Shown: in pieces, positions 8,273 through 17,452 of the stretch
Position numbering within the stretch: position 1 is the first letter of the stretch
How the letters are laid out: each line of letters opens with the position of its first letter
Assembly: GCF_900101395.1 (NCBI RefSeq)
Contig: NZ_FMZO01000001.1
Coordinates: 62,001-126,000 of the forward strand
Direction: 5' to 3'
Length of the DNA stretch: 64,000 nt
Source of the DNA: Niabella drilacis
GTDB taxonomy: Bacteria > Bacteroidota > Bacteroidia > Chitinophagales > Chitinophagaceae
Notes under the pieces: generated by a model
Told to the model about the DNA's origin: nothing
The model's database searches: none
What the model saw: the letters and a program-made list of their open reading frames with translations, nothing else
Program-made: the position numbers and the translations under genes

Positions 8273-9583
8273 TTATGATACATCATACAATTTACCTACC
8301 ATCCTTACCTGCCGGTACAACAGCGCCACTACAACAACGCTCAGCGAAACATAAACGGCCGTAAAAATATAAAAGGAATAGACAATACCCGGCATGGGCG
8401 TAACGGCATCACGTGTGCGCATAATGCCATAGATGATCCAGGGTTGCCGGCCCACTTCTGTTACCGTCCAGCCGGCCTCTACGGCAATAAAGCCAACGGG
8501 GATCGCGGCGGCAAAAAGTTTCAGGAGCCATCGTTTTTCCAGCCATTTCTTTTTTCTCCATAAAGTAAAAAAATAAAAAACGGCAATCAGCAGCATCAGC
8601 ATCCCCAGGCCCACCATTAGCTGGAACGCATAGTGCGTAATGGCAACAGGAGGACGAACATCTTTCGGAAATGCTTCCAGTCCGGTAACCGGCGTTTTAA
8701 AATTACCGTGAGCCAGGAAGCTCAACGCACCAGGAATCTTCAGTGCATAATGCACCGTATCGTTCTGCTCGTCGGGGATGCCACCCAGGATGAGCGCCGC
8801 CTTTTCTTCTGTTTTAAAATGAGCTTCCATTGCTGCCAGTTTTACCGGCTGGCGCTTTGCTACATCTTTGGCAGAGATATCACCGCTGAGAGGCTGCAGG
8901 ATAGCACCCGCGCAGGCAAACACCGCGGCAATGCGGAAGGCTTTTGTATGAAACAGGACGTTCTTGCGTTTCAGGATCATGAGCGCATGCACGCCGGCCA
9001 CTGCAAATCCCGTGGCTGTAAGCGCGGCAAGGATCATATGCAGGGCCTGCGAAAACCAGGCATCATTAAACATGGCCGCAATGGGATCAATATTCAGGTA
9101 TTGCCCGTTCACATAATCAAATCCTGCCGGACTGTTCATCCATGCGTTGGCCGCCACCACCAGGATGCCGGAGGCCAGCCCGCTAACGCCAACGATGACG
9201 CCGGTAAACCAGTGGAACCATTTATTGAATTTGTTCCATCCGTACAGGTAAAACCCAAGTGCAATGGCTTCGATAAAAAAAGCGGTTCCTTCCAGGGAAA
9301 ACGGCATGCCAAAAATAGGACCGGCGTGCTTCATAAATTCCGGCCAGAGTAATCCCAGTTCAAAAGATAATACGGTGCCGGAAACGGCGCCGGTGGCAAA
9401 AAAAATGGCCACACCACGGCTCCAGGCCCGGGTTACATTGCGGTAAACAATATTTCCTGTTTTGAGCCATTTAAAATGCGAAACCGCCATAAAGAACGGC
9501 ATGATCATACCGATGCAGGAGAAGATAATGTGAAAGCCCAGTGAGAGCGCCATCTGCGACCGCGCTGCAATAAAGTCATCCAT
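8273..9583 (-). CDS. cydA: Cytochrome bd ubiquinol oxidase subunit I
   Basis: A 436-residue membrane protein carrying the haem ligands: the His of LGFHIIFSCIGM near residue 19, the EAIALGFYLYGW helix, and TVTEVGRQPWIIYGIMRT, the conserved GRQPW block. The region between helices 6 and 7 is short, so this is the short-Q-loop class. It oxidises quinol and reduces O2 to water without pumping protons, aiding respiration at low O2 or under nitrosative stress. It forms an operon with cydB; a TATCTTTG-type promoter lies about 48 bases upstream. Confidence 0.96.
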   Translation of the reverse strand: MDDFIAARSQMALSLGFHIIFSCIGMIMPFFMAVSHFKWLKTGNIVYRNVTRAWSRGVAIFFATGAVSGTVLSFELGLLWPEFMKHAGPIFGMPFSLEGTAFFIEAIALGFYLYGWNKFNKWFHWFTGVIVGVSGLASGILVVAANAWMNSPAGFDYVNGQYLNIDPIAAMFNDAWFSQALHMILAALTATGFAVAGVHALMILKRKNVLFHTKAFRIAAVFACAGAILQPLSGDISAKDVAKRQPVKLAAMEAHFKTEEKAALILGGIPDEQNDTVHYALKIPGALSFLAHGNFKTPVTGLEAFPKDVRPPVAITHYAFQLMVGLGMLMLLIAVFYFFTLWRKKKWLEKRWLLKLFAAAIPVGFIAVEAGWTVTEVGRQPWIIYGIMRTRDAVTPMPGIVYSFYIFTAVYVSLSVVVVALLYRQVRMVGKLYDVS

Positions 9584-9630
9584 AATATATGGATTGGTTT
9601 AAAAAATGAACCGTAGGTCAACGGCATTGG

Positions 9631-9661
9631 CAAAGATAGTTTAACCATGTGATGAAACCAA
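9631..9661 (-). promoter_or_regulatory. Promoter of cydAB
   Basis: Read on the minus strand, TATCTTTG (9638-9631) matches the TAnnTTTG -7 box and TTGG (9661-9658) stands 19 bases upstream as a 3-of-4 match to the TTTG -33 box. The cydA ATG follows about 48 bases downstream. No obvious palindrome overlaps it. Confidence 0.55.
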
Positions 9662-9814
9662 TTGAATAAAAGCAACGGATGTACCACCAGCACCCGTAGT
9701 TTCCCAATGTCCTATGCCGGCGAGCAATTTTGTTGAAATGCTAAAATGAAAGAAGACCGCGGTTGTTGCATTTTAAAGAGTAACCCCGTTTAACCGGATA
9801 AAACCATACAGCAT

Positions 9815-10306
9815 ATGAAAAAGTATAGTATCCTGTTTACCTGCTGCTTCCCGTTTATTTTGAGCATATATAGTTGCGATCCTCCCCGGTCCGGACTGTT
9901 CAATTGCACGGCTCTTGGCTATCTCCGTACCCTGCAATTTGTAATTAGGGATAAACATACATCCGAGAACCTTATTACAAAAGGTGTTTATAAGCAGGAG
10001 GACGTACGCCTTTTTTACGAGAGCGCTCCCGGAAAGTATGACACCCTGTATCATATGGGAGGGCTTCCGAACATGCCCAGGGATACAGTAGCTGTTGATC
10101 TGGATATTGATCATCCGGTTTTTAGCCAATCCAGGGATTTTTATATCAAATATGACGCTTCGGATATCGATACGTTAAAAATAATGGCCAGGGCCGACCG
10201 GTCTAATGTCTGTAAAACCGAATATACGCTGAAGCAATTCTGGATAAATGGTAAGGCTGTAACTACGCCCCGGAGCTTCAACGAGGTCTTTGTTATTAAT
10301 AAGTAG
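9815..10306 (+). CDS. Small lipoprotein of unknown function
   Basis: A 163-residue protein with a lipoprotein signal peptide (MKKYSILFTCCFPFILSIYS, lipobox Cys at 21). The mature part is a single domain with six further cysteines at most and no family I recognise (RTLQFVIRDKHTSENLI, KQFWINGKAVTTPRSFNEV). The ending resembles the beta-sandwich carrier lipoproteins common in Bacteroidota (inference only). It stands alone between the divergent cydAB promoter and prfB. Confidence 0.7.
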   Translation: MKKYSILFTCCFPFILSIYSCDPPRSGLFNCTALGYLRTLQFVIRDKHTSENLITKGVYKQEDVRLFYESAPGKYDTLYHMGGLPNMPRDTVAVDLDIDHPVFSQSRDFYIKYDASDIDTLKIMARADRSNVCKTEYTLKQFWINGKAVTTPRSFNEVFVINK

Positions 10307-10552
10307 TACCCGGTTTTTCCCATAGGGAAGACCATAAACGTACTTCCACGTCCCACCAGTTGCCCATGTCCCCAGGGAAGATAGCAGCACTGCCGCTGAA
10401 CAGTGCGACGCAAGCAAGGCCCGATAGCAGTACCGGTGCCCGGCCAGTAAATTAAGATAAAATAGGTTCCCTTTTATAAGCAACCTGCAAACGGCTTCGC
10501 TGCCTTATTGAACAATCGTTTGTGCAACCGGTTACAAATCCGAAATAGAACG

Positions 10553-10560
10553 TATCTTTG
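10553..10560 (+). promoter_or_regulatory. -7 box just before prfB
   Basis: TATCTTTG matches the TAnnTTTG consensus exactly. The prfB ATG begins at 10567, only 6 bases past the box, so transcription would begin at or within a few bases of the start codon. A good -33 TTTG at 19-21 bases is lacking (TTAC at 17 bases is the nearest). Confidence 0.5.
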
Positions 10561-10566
10561 CTGCCT

Positions 10567-11656
10567 ATGACACAGGAAAAATTACAGGATATGCGGTCCC
10601 GCGTTCTCGGGATAAGGAGGTTTCTTTGACGTCGAGAACCGTCAACAGAAAATAAATGAAGATAAACAGCTTTCGCTAAGTCCCGGCTTCTGGGACGATA
10701 ATCAGCGTGCCACGGAGATTTTAAAGAACTTAAAGACCAATGAATACTGGATGAACCTGTTTCGCGAAGCCGAAACAGCAGTAGAGGATTTTGCGGTTTT
10801 GTTCGATTTCTGGAAGGCGGGCGATGCCACCGAAGCCGAAACCCAGGAAGCCTATGACCATGCGCTGGGCGTACTGGAGGATGCTGAATTTAAAAGCACG
10901 CTGAACGAAGCCGAGGATGAATTACCGGCGGTGATCCAGATCAACTCAGGTGCGGGTGGTACCGAAAGCCAGGACTGGGCAGAAATGATCGCCCGGATGT
11001 ACCGGATGTACGGCGAAAAGCAGGGCTGGAAAATAACCGAGCTGGACTGGCAATGGGGGGATGGCGCCGGTATTAAAACGGCCACCCTGCAGTTTGAAGG
11101 ACCCTTTGCTTATGGCTTTTTAAAAGCTGAGAGCGGCGTGCACCGGCTGGTGCGCATTTCTCCGTTCGACAGCAATGCCCGGAGGCATACTTCTTTTGCA
11201 TCGGTATTTGTGTACCCGCTCGTGGATGATACCATTGATATTGAGATCAAGGATTCCGAAGTAAAAATGGAAACAGCACGCAGTGGTGGTGCCGGCGGAC
11301 AAAATGTGAACAAGGTAGAAACGAAAGTGTTCCTGACCCATATTCCCACGGGTATCGTAGTGGTTTGTCAAACCGAACGGACCCAGATGGGGAACCGGGA
11401 AAAGGCCATGCAGATGCTGAAAAGCCGGTTATATGAGGAAGAGCTGCGCAAACGCGAGGAGCTGAAAAATGCAGCAAACGCCAACAAGAAAAAAATTGAA
11501 TGGGGCAGCCAGATCCGCAGCTACGTGTTTCACCCCTATAAAATGATCAAGGATCACCGTACCGAATACGAAGTGGGGAACGTGCAGCCGGTGATGGACG
11601 GGGAATTGGACGGCTTTATCAAGGCCTACCTGATGCAGCGGAAAGAAACGGTCTGA
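10567..11656 (+). CDS. prfB: Peptide chain release factor 2, programmed +1 frameshift
   Basis: RF2 terminates translation at UGA and UAA. Translation begins at ATG 10567 and reads 20 codons to an in-frame TGA at 10627-10629; skipping T10627 after CTT continues with GAC and yields a 362-residue protein. The frameshift cassette is complete: internal Shine-Dalgarno-like AGGAGG (10615-10620), 3 bases, then CTT TGA C. The SPF codon-recognition motif (RISPFDSN) specifies RF2, and GGQ ([13 protein letters not shown]) is the peptidyl-tRNA hydrolysis loop. The shift makes synthesis autoregulated, since scarce RF2 favours frameshifting. The start may be leaderless. Confidence 0.96.
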
Positions 11657-11789
11657 TCCTTTTGCGGCGACCGGCATTCCATCGGCCCTGGGAACGAACC
11701 GGGGATCCGAAAAGAAATAAACAATGATTGGAAATACCGGGAACTGTATTTTCAGATTAAAATTTTTCAAATCTTCAAATTAAGATAAT

Positions 11790-13421
11790 ATGCACCAGGG
11801 ATCATTTTCCTATCCTTTACCGGCCAACGAACCGGTACTGAACTACGCCCCCGGAAGTAAAGAACGGGAAAGCCTCAAAGCAGCGATTGCGTTGCTGAAG
11901 AGTCAGAAACTCGATGTGCCCATGTATATCGGTGCCGATGAAATACGCACATCAAAAAAAGAGCCCCTGCGCCCGCCCCATGCGCATCAGTTTGTATTGG
12001 GAAAGTTTTCCATCGGTGAAAAAAAACATGTACAACAGGCGGTAAACGCGGCATTGACTGCAAAGAAAGGCTGGGAGGCCATGACCTGGGAAAGCCGCGC
12101 CGGCATTTTTCTCAAAGCGGCGGATCTGATCGCAACCAAATACCGCGGACAGATGAATGCAGCCACCATGCTGGGACAAAGTAAAAATGCCTACCAGGCG
12201 GAGATCGACAGCGCCTGCGAATTGATCGACTTTTTACGCTTCAATGTTCATTTTCTGAGTGAGATCTATAAACAGCAACCGGTAAGTGGCCCCGGCATGC
12301 ACAATCGCCTGGAATACCGGCCACTTGAAGGTTTTGTACTGGCAATTACCCCTTTTAATTTTACGGCGATCGGCGGTAACCTGCCTACCTCTGCGGCCAT
12401 GTGCGGCAATGTGGTGGTTTGGAAACCTGCTCATACCCAGATCTACTCGGCACAACTCTTTATGCGCATTTTGAAGGAAGCCGGGCTTCCGGATGGAGTC
12501 ATCAACCTGATCTATGTGGACGGTCCGGTTGTGGGGGATGTGTGTTTTAGTCACAGGGATTTTGCCGGTGTACATTTCACAGGTTCAACAGGGGTCTTTA
12601 ATCACATGTGGGAAACCATCGGGAAAAATATCCCCAGATACAAAAGCTACCCGCGTATTGTAGGCGAAACCGGCGGTAAGGATTTTGTGGTGGTGCATAA
12701 AAGTGCCCGCCCGGACGTGGTTGCAACGGCGCTGCTGAGAGGCGCTTTTGAATTTCAGGGACAAAAATGCTCCGCTGCATCCCGTGCATACATCCCGTCA
12801 AACCTTTGGAAGGAGGTAAAGGCGCTGCTGGTTGAAGGGGTGAATTCCTTTAAAATGGGGTCGGTTGAAGACTTCAGTAATTTCATCAACGCGGTAATTG
12901 ACGAAAAAAGTTTTGATAAGATCAAAGGCTATATCGATAAAGCCAGGAAAGATCCGAAGGCCCGTATTGTAGCGGGCGGTAACTGCGATAAAAGTGAAGG
13001 ATACTTTATTCAGCCCACGGTGATCGAAGCCAGGGACCCGCAATTTATTACGATGCGCGAGGAGATTTTTGGCCCGGTATTAACTGTGTACGTATATCCT
13101 GCCGGAAGTTTTGAAAAGACATTGGACCTGGTGGACAGCACTTCGCCTTACGCGTTAACCGGTTCCATCATAGCTACCGACCGTGCAGCGATAGAAACGG
13201 CTACAAAACGCCTTTCCAATGCTGCAGGTAATTTCTATATCAATGATAAACCCACAGGGGCAGTAGTAGGGCAGCAGCCATTTGGAGGCGCCCGTGCTTC
13301 AGGGACCAATGATAAGGCCGGATCGATCCTGAACCTCTATCGCTGGCTGAGCGTACGCACGGTTAAAGAGACCTTTAACCCACCGGTAGATTACCGGTAC
13401 CCGTTTATGGCAGAGGAATAA
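11790..13421 (+). CDS. pruA: L-glutamate gamma-semialdehyde (P5C) dehydrogenase
   Basis: A 543-residue NAD-dependent aldehyde dehydrogenase, the length of the group 1 delta-1-pyrroline-5-carboxylate dehydrogenases. It oxidises glutamate semialdehyde, from proline, to glutamate. Visible motifs are AITPFNFTAIGGNLP (cofactor site), FTGSTGVF, the general base Glu in VGETGGKDFVVVH, the nucleophile Cys in FQGQKCSAASRAY and the C-terminal PFGGARASGTNDKAG. No proline dehydrogenase gene is adjacent, so the first step of proline use must be encoded elsewhere. proC, the biosynthetic counterpart, lies 48 kb away in this window. Confidence 0.94.
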   Translation: MHQGSFSYPLPANEPVLNYAPGSKERESLKAAIALLKSQKLDVPMYIGADEIRTSKKEPLRPPHAHQFVLGKFSIGEKKHVQQAVNAALTAKKGWEAMTWESRAGIFLKAADLIATKYRGQMNAATMLGQSKNAYQAEIDSACELIDFLRFNVHFLSEIYKQQPVSGPGMHNRLEYRPLEGFVLAITPFNFTAIGGNLPTSAAMCGNVVVWKPAHTQIYSAQLFMRILKEAGLPDGVINLIYVDGPVVGDVCFSHRDFAGVHFTGSTGVFNHMWETIGKNIPRYKSYPRIVGETGGKDFVVVHKSARPDVVATALLRGAFEFQGQKCSAASRAYIPSNLWKEVKALLVEGVNSFKMGSVEDFSNFINAVIDEKSFDKIKGYIDKARKDPKARIVAGGNCDKSEGYFIQPTVIEARDPQFITMREEIFGPVLTVYVYPAGSFEKTLDLVDSTSPYALTGSIIATDRAAIETATKRLSNAAGNFYINDKPTGAVVGQQPFGGARASGTNDKAGSILNLYRWLSVRTVKETFNPPVDYRYPFMAEE

Positions 13422-13423
13422 TA

Positions 13424-13472
13424 GTTGTTTAAAGTTTGGAACTTGAAACGTTAAACCTGAAACCGTTTAATC
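13424..13472. repeat. Intergenic degenerate repeat before pyrR
   Basis: The gap consists of near-tandem units around GTTTAAAGTTTGGAACTTG, AAACGTTAAACCTG and AAACCGTTTAATCTTG. It belongs to the same class of short, purine/pyrimidine-biased intergenic repeats seen in other gaps here. The pyrR TTG start codon appears to lie inside the last unit. Confidence 0.55.
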
Positions 13473-14000
13473 TTGAAACTGATTCTAAAACCCGAAGAGA
13501 TCGCGATCACTATCCGGCGGCTGGCACACCAGATCGTGGAGAATCATGATGATTTTTCGAAGATCGCCATTATCGGCCTGCAGCCGAGAGGTATTTTTTT
13601 ATCGAACCGCATCTATACCGAAATACAGAAAATATCAAAAGGGCAGCCGATTGATTACGGGAAGCTGGATATCACTTTTTACCGGGATGATGTTCGTAAC
13701 GAGCTGCATGCGGCCAATGAAACGGATATCCCGTTTTCGATCGAAGGGAAAGATGTGATCCTGATCGATGACGTCCTGTACACCGGCCGCACTACGCGCG
13801 CGGCCTTCGATGCCCTGCTGGACTATGGCCGGCCAAAGAAAGTAGAACTCTGTGTGCTGATCGATCGCCGGTTTACCCGGGAGTTTCCGATACAGGCCGA
13901 CTATGTGGGTAAGTACATCGACTCTTTTGAAACGCAGAAGGTACTGGTACGCTGGACAGAAAACAGCGATAAGGATCATGTGACCATGACGGAGGGATAA
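13473..14000 (+). CDS. pyrR: Bifunctional pyr operon regulator / uracil phosphoribosyltransferase
   Basis: A 175-residue type I phosphoribosyltransferase fold protein. The PRPP loop VILIDDVLYTGRTTRAAFDA and the N-terminal EEIAITIRRLAHQIVE identify PyrR. In Firmicutes PyrR binds pyr mRNA to attenuate transcription; in Bacteroidota the regulatory role is less clear and UPRT activity may dominate. The start is TTG at 13473 with no in-frame ATG upstream. No pyr biosynthesis gene is adjacent, so it is separate from any operon it might control. Confidence 0.9.
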   Translation: MKLILKPEEIAITIRRLAHQIVENHDDFSKIAIIGLQPRGIFLSNRIYTEIQKISKGQPIDYGKLDITFYRDDVRNELHAANETDIPFSIEGKDVILIDDVLYTGRTTRAAFDALLDYGRPKKVELCVLIDRRFTREFPIQADYVGKYIDSFETQKVLVRWTENSDKDHVTMTEG

Positions 14001-14346
14001 ACAGGGACGGAAATATTCTTTACCTGCCGGGTTCGGACCCGGGTACTGCCTGGTATGGAGGTAAATGGAGGGATCGGTGTATCAAAAGAAACCAAACGGC
14101 CGGCGCGGGAAACACGGGCGTCGGATAAATAATCCTTAAGGGACCAGGGCAGTTACCCGGTATAAACCGGGCGCTTTTATACCCGTTCTTTTAGCGATAT
14201 AACAAAATAAAATCCAGGTAACCTGTTCTGCCCTCAGGATGCAACAACTGCCAATCCATCTGCCGGCTGCTTTACCTCCACCGGTACGATGTGCCGGCTA
14301 AAGGATTAACTGTTTTCCAATTGCCATTTTTATTTTCGTTCCACCA
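14001..14346. other. Intergenic gap after pyrR
   Basis: No convincing gene on either strand. A short hairpin CCCGG-TATAAA-CCGGG at 14156-14171, followed by GCGCTTTT, might be a weak terminator for pyrR. Nothing else is recognised. Confidence 0.4.
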
Positions 14347-14796
14347 CTACCGGTATCTGTCGCTGATCATCAATATTTCAGCAGTCGTAATACCACTACG
14401 TCTTTCGTTCACCTCTTTAGAAATATCTATCAGATACGCATCAAGCGGGGAAGCGCCCCTGATGCCATCCACGATCCATAACAGGCATTCCCCTAAAATA
14501 AAATAGTTTCTGCCTTCAGGGAGCGGGCTGTGTGAAGAAAGGGGATTGGTGGGGAATTTTTGTATATGCGTGGTATCTTTAGATAAAGCAATGAGCGCCC
14601 CAATATGTTCCTGCCGGAACCGGGGCATCTGGAGCCAGAGGCGCTCCCCTTTTTCATCGTGTTCATATTCGTTATAGGTTCCGTTTTTCAGTTGTTGCAC
14701 AAACGTTTCGGCATTAGGATTATTGATATCGAACCCCTCTTTTTTGCAGCCCATGAGGAGCATTATTATTCCTATAAGCAGCGCCCATTTTTTCAT
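14347..14796 (-). CDS. Lipoprotein resembling DUF4943 family
   Basis: A 149-residue lipoprotein: signal MKKWALLIGIIMLLMG with lipobox Cys 17 followed by KKEG. The mature sequence (NPNAETFVQQLKNGTYNEYE, LIALSKDTTHIQKFPTNPLS, FILGECLLWIVDGIRG) resembles, from memory, Bacteroidota proteins annotated DUF4943; no function is known. It is followed upstream on the same strand by another lipoprotein gene, 38 bases away, suggesting one transcript. Confidence 0.75.
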   Translation of the reverse strand: MKKWALLIGIIMLLMGCKKEGFDINNPNAETFVQQLKNGTYNEYEHDEKGERLWLQMPRFRQEHIGALIALSKDTTHIQKFPTNPLSSHSPLPEGRNYFILGECLLWIVDGIRGASPLDAYLIDISKEVNERRSGITTAEILMISDRYR

Positions 14797-14834
14797 GATG
14801 ATTCCAGCTTTATTTTGATCAATACAAAGTTATC

Positions 14835-15476
14835 TTATGGTTCAAGTATGACGCCCCATTCTGCCACATGAAAACCGTGCCGTAGGACCGTTTCTCTTTT
14901 ATTATAGGGAGATAGCTTTATAGGCCTGTCAAGTGCCTTTACGAGGTAGAATAGTCTTAAAACGGCATCCGGCTGCTCAGAAAAATGCAATCGGATCAAC
15001 TTGTCAATTATTGATTTTTCCTGTGGATAAACCGCATAATAAGGAGCCTCTTTTAGCCTCGGGATCCAGTAATTGATAAAATCGCTGATCTCTTTAGGTT
15101 TAAACTGACAGGCCGCCATATCCGTTTCAAAAAATTGTTGCAGGCTGTCACGCGATACTACATGGCCCGCATTCTTTTGCCAGTTGTCGGGCTGCTGGCT
15201 TTCATAAAAAAGATAATCGTATTGCCCGTCGATTTTGCCAGACGGCGCCACCCTTACCTTCCAGCCGGTATGGTAGGCGGGGATGGATGCAATGACCGAG
15301 CCACCCAGGGGGAAGCTCAATTCCACCTGCAGATCCGTTTCTTTTAATGGATAGAGGTACACATTCGGCTTGTAAGCGATCCTGCAGTTTTTGCAGCGAT
15401 CAGGCTCCGGTTTGTCTTTTTTACAGCCTGGTAAAATGATTATACCCAAAGCAATCAGGAAATATATCTTACTCAT
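14835..15476 (-). CDS. Lipoprotein with a KPNVYLYP-type domain
   Basis: With the ATG at 15476 the product is 213 residues and starts with a lipoprotein signal (MSKIYFLIALGIIILPGC). An upstream ATG at 15515 would prepend 13 charged residues before the signal and is not preferred. The mature part has CKNC, then AYKPNVYLYPLKETDLQVEL and PAYHTGWKVRVAPSGKIDG with YDYLFYESQ, an arrangement I recall from conserved hypothetical proteins containing KPxIYLYP. Function unknown. It lies in tandem with the downstream lipoprotein gene. Confidence 0.75.
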   Translation of the reverse strand: MSKIYFLIALGIIILPGCKKDKPEPDRCKNCRIAYKPNVYLYPLKETDLQVELSFPLGGSVIASIPAYHTGWKVRVAPSGKIDGQYDYLFYESQQPDNWQKNAGHVVSRDSLQQFFETDMAACQFKPKEISDFINYWIPRLKEAPYYAVYPQEKSIIDKLIRLHFSEQPDAVLRLFYLVKALDRPIKLSPYNKRETVLRHGFHVAEWGVILEP

Positions 15477-15683
15477 ACAAAACAGTTTCTTATTTAAGAC
15501 GGGGCGTGCCGGCAAGACGCAACAGGAATCCCCGGAAGTATCACTTTGGGCTCAAAAGTAATCCTGTTGTAGGACAGTTGTTTTGTGAAACCTGGTAGAC
15601 GGCAATCATGAAAAGCATTGGGCACCGGCTGCGTTTTTTAGCCGGTATCTGAACTTTTAAGTGACCTGGTTGTTCCAGCTGAT

Positions 15684-16565
15684 ATGCGGCGGTACAGTAC
15701 ACGATTGTTTTGGTGCTTTTTATTCTTTTTTTTCCACGGGGAAATGCCGGGCCAGGAAGCAATCCCATATGATCGCATTTCCCGGGAATTAGCGGAGGTA
15801 CTGGTAAAAGATCAAGGGCCCCGGGACACCTTAAATGCATTAGCCGCAAAATACGGCGCCAATGCCGATACGGTAACCCGTTACTGGGCATACCTCAATA
15901 AGACGGATTCATTCAATACCAGAAGGGTTTCCCGGATCATTGAACAATATGGCTGGCCCGATCAGCGGCTGATTTCGCCGGAAGCCTCAAAAGCATTATG
16001 GCTTGTTATTCAGCATGCGGACTCCCTTACCCGTGAGCAATACCTGCCCGTGCTGGAGTAGGCGGCTTCTGAAGGAAAGGCCTCCAAAGTATATGCGGCA
16101 TATCTGTATGACCGGGTGCAGATGTTCCGGGAGCGGTTTCAGTTTTATGGAACCCAGCTGGGGGGCGATTATGCGGGAAATCCGATATTATGGCCGGTGA
16201 AAGACATGCTGCATCTGGATGTGCGCAGGAAAGCGGTAGGGTTGAGCCCATTAAAAGAGGCGCTTAAAGATTACCCCGTTTCCTGGTCGGAACCGGTCTG
16301 TGATTCCCTAGCAGGTAAGATCGTTTTTTATGGGCTTGTCAGCGATTCGCTGGGGCGTGGACTTCCCGGTGTCCGGATCTGCGAACCATCAGGAAAGCTT
16401 ACCGGCAAAACCGACCCGCAGGGATATTTCAGGGTTTGGGCAAACCGCCGGGTATTGCAGAAAGGGTTGTTGTTCAAAGGGAAGGGATACCACACTTTCA
16501 GATATCAGTTCCATAATAAAAAGGCGGAAGTATTTTATGATAGCATCCGATTATTCAAAAACTGA
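15684..16565 (+). pseudogene. DUF6624-like secreted protein interrupted by an in-frame TAG
   Basis: One reading frame runs from ATG 15684 to TGA 16565, broken only by TAG at 16059-16061. Before the stop lie a signal peptide (LFWCFLFFFFHGEMPG) and the DUF6624-like core EQYGWPDQRLI and LVIQHADSLTREQYLPVLE; directly after it the same domain continues in frame (AASEGKASKVYAAYLYDRVQ, FYGTQLGG). The C-terminal third (GLVSDSLGRGLPGVRICEPS, GKTDPQGYFRVW) looks like a carboxypeptidase-regulatory beta domain. The stop falls in the middle of a conserved helix, so this is a recent nonsense mutation, a sequencing error, or readthrough. Confidence 0.75.
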
Positions 16566-16676
16566 CCGTTTGGGCAGAGGACAGCACAATCAAAGAAGCT
16601 CTTTGGCCTGATCTTGGTAGTTTTTCAGGGATACCTGTCGGCACTGCCCGGCTTTTTCATCATTAAAAAGGATGTT

Positions 16677-16931
16677 ATGGAAACGGGAAATAAACAGTTT
16701 TCGATTGAAGCGACCATCGATGGTAAGCGAACCCAGATACAGGTAACACCTGCAGAAACAACAGACGGAGTTACATTTTACAAATGCAGCGTGGGATCCG
16801 GTGAAATTACGCAGATCCGTAATGATGAGGGCTTTTGGAAACAGATCTGGGGCGATCTGAGTGATGAGGAAGTAAAATCAATCGGAGCGGTCATTGATTC
16901 TTACGCCGAAAAAAATAAGATCACTTCTTAA
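16677..16931 (+). CDS. Small hypothetical protein
   Basis: From ATG 16677 the product has 84 residues (METGNKQFSIEATIDGKRTQ ... DEEVKSIGAVIDSYAEKNKI). It is soluble, acidic and without a signal peptide. An upstream in-frame GTG at 16614 would add a hydrophobic stretch but the ATG at 16677 follows AAAAAGGATGTT closely and fits better. No family is recognised. It lies behind the broken DUF6624-like gene on the same strand and converges on the RES toxin gene. Confidence 0.65.
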   Translation: METGNKQFSIEATIDGKRTQIQVTPAETTDGVTFYKCSVGSGEITQIRNDEGFWKQIWGDLSDEEVKSIGAVIDSYAEKNKITS

Positions 16932-16974
16932 AGTATCGATTGGGTATTCATTCCGGTATGGGAGTTTTGGGAAA

Positions 16975-17433
16975 TTAAAACAGCCGTTTATCAAAAACTA
17001 CTCTTCGCTGGTGAACGATCTTCACTTTTTTCATGTCGGCGTGTAGCGGGTTTAATACATAGTTCCGTTCTTCGGGCATTATGACGCTGGGCACCATCAG
17101 CAAAAGCGCTTCGCCTCTTTTTAAGAACCGATCCCCCAATTGTGCCGTTGTTTGCGCGCTTTCGGATACCTCCCAGTCTGCGGGTAGCATTTCCGGAAAT
17201 ATCTGTTCCGTCTGCACCGTATCTGCAACTTCAAGCGTTAATAATATATAGGGTTTAACAGTCAGCATCTTTGCAGGAGCGTGCGCCAGTATTTCCAGGA
17301 GCGCCAGTGCACGGCTTGCAGATGCATATAGCGAAAAGCGGCCCTCGCTGTTCCAGCGCCCGCCGTTCATCCATGCACCCTTTCCTGAGAGGTCCATGGC
17401 AAAAGATTCCTGGGCTATCCTGTAAATGTGCAA
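16975..17433 (-). CDS. RES-domain toxin
   Basis: A 152-residue RES domain protein. The three eponymous residues are visible: Arg in HIYRIAQESF / GGRWNSEGRFSLYASASRAL, Glu in LALLEILAHAP and Ser in the C-terminal block. RES toxins (ParT, MbcT, Res families) degrade or modify NAD+ and halt growth. It lies 19 bases behind a gene for a DUF2384-type Xre antitoxin on the same strand, the standard order for this type II pair. Confidence 0.9.
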   Translation of the reverse strand: MHIYRIAQESFAMDLSGKGAWMNGGRWNSEGRFSLYASASRALALLEILAHAPAKMLTVKPYILLTLEVADTVQTEQIFPEMLPADWEVSESAQTTAQLGDRFLKRGEALLLMVPSVIMPEERNYVLNPLHADMKKVKIVHQRRVVFDKRLF

Positions 17434-17452
17434 ATTGCAAAAGTTAAAAAGG

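Noticed and set aside
8633-9352. 239-residue plus-strand frame inside cydA
   Set aside because: Antisense shadow of cydA; Cys/His-rich low-quality protein with no domain.
14291-14506. 71-residue plus-strand frame after pyrR
   Set aside because: Overlaps the 3' end of the lipoprotein gene on the other strand and has no coding signs.
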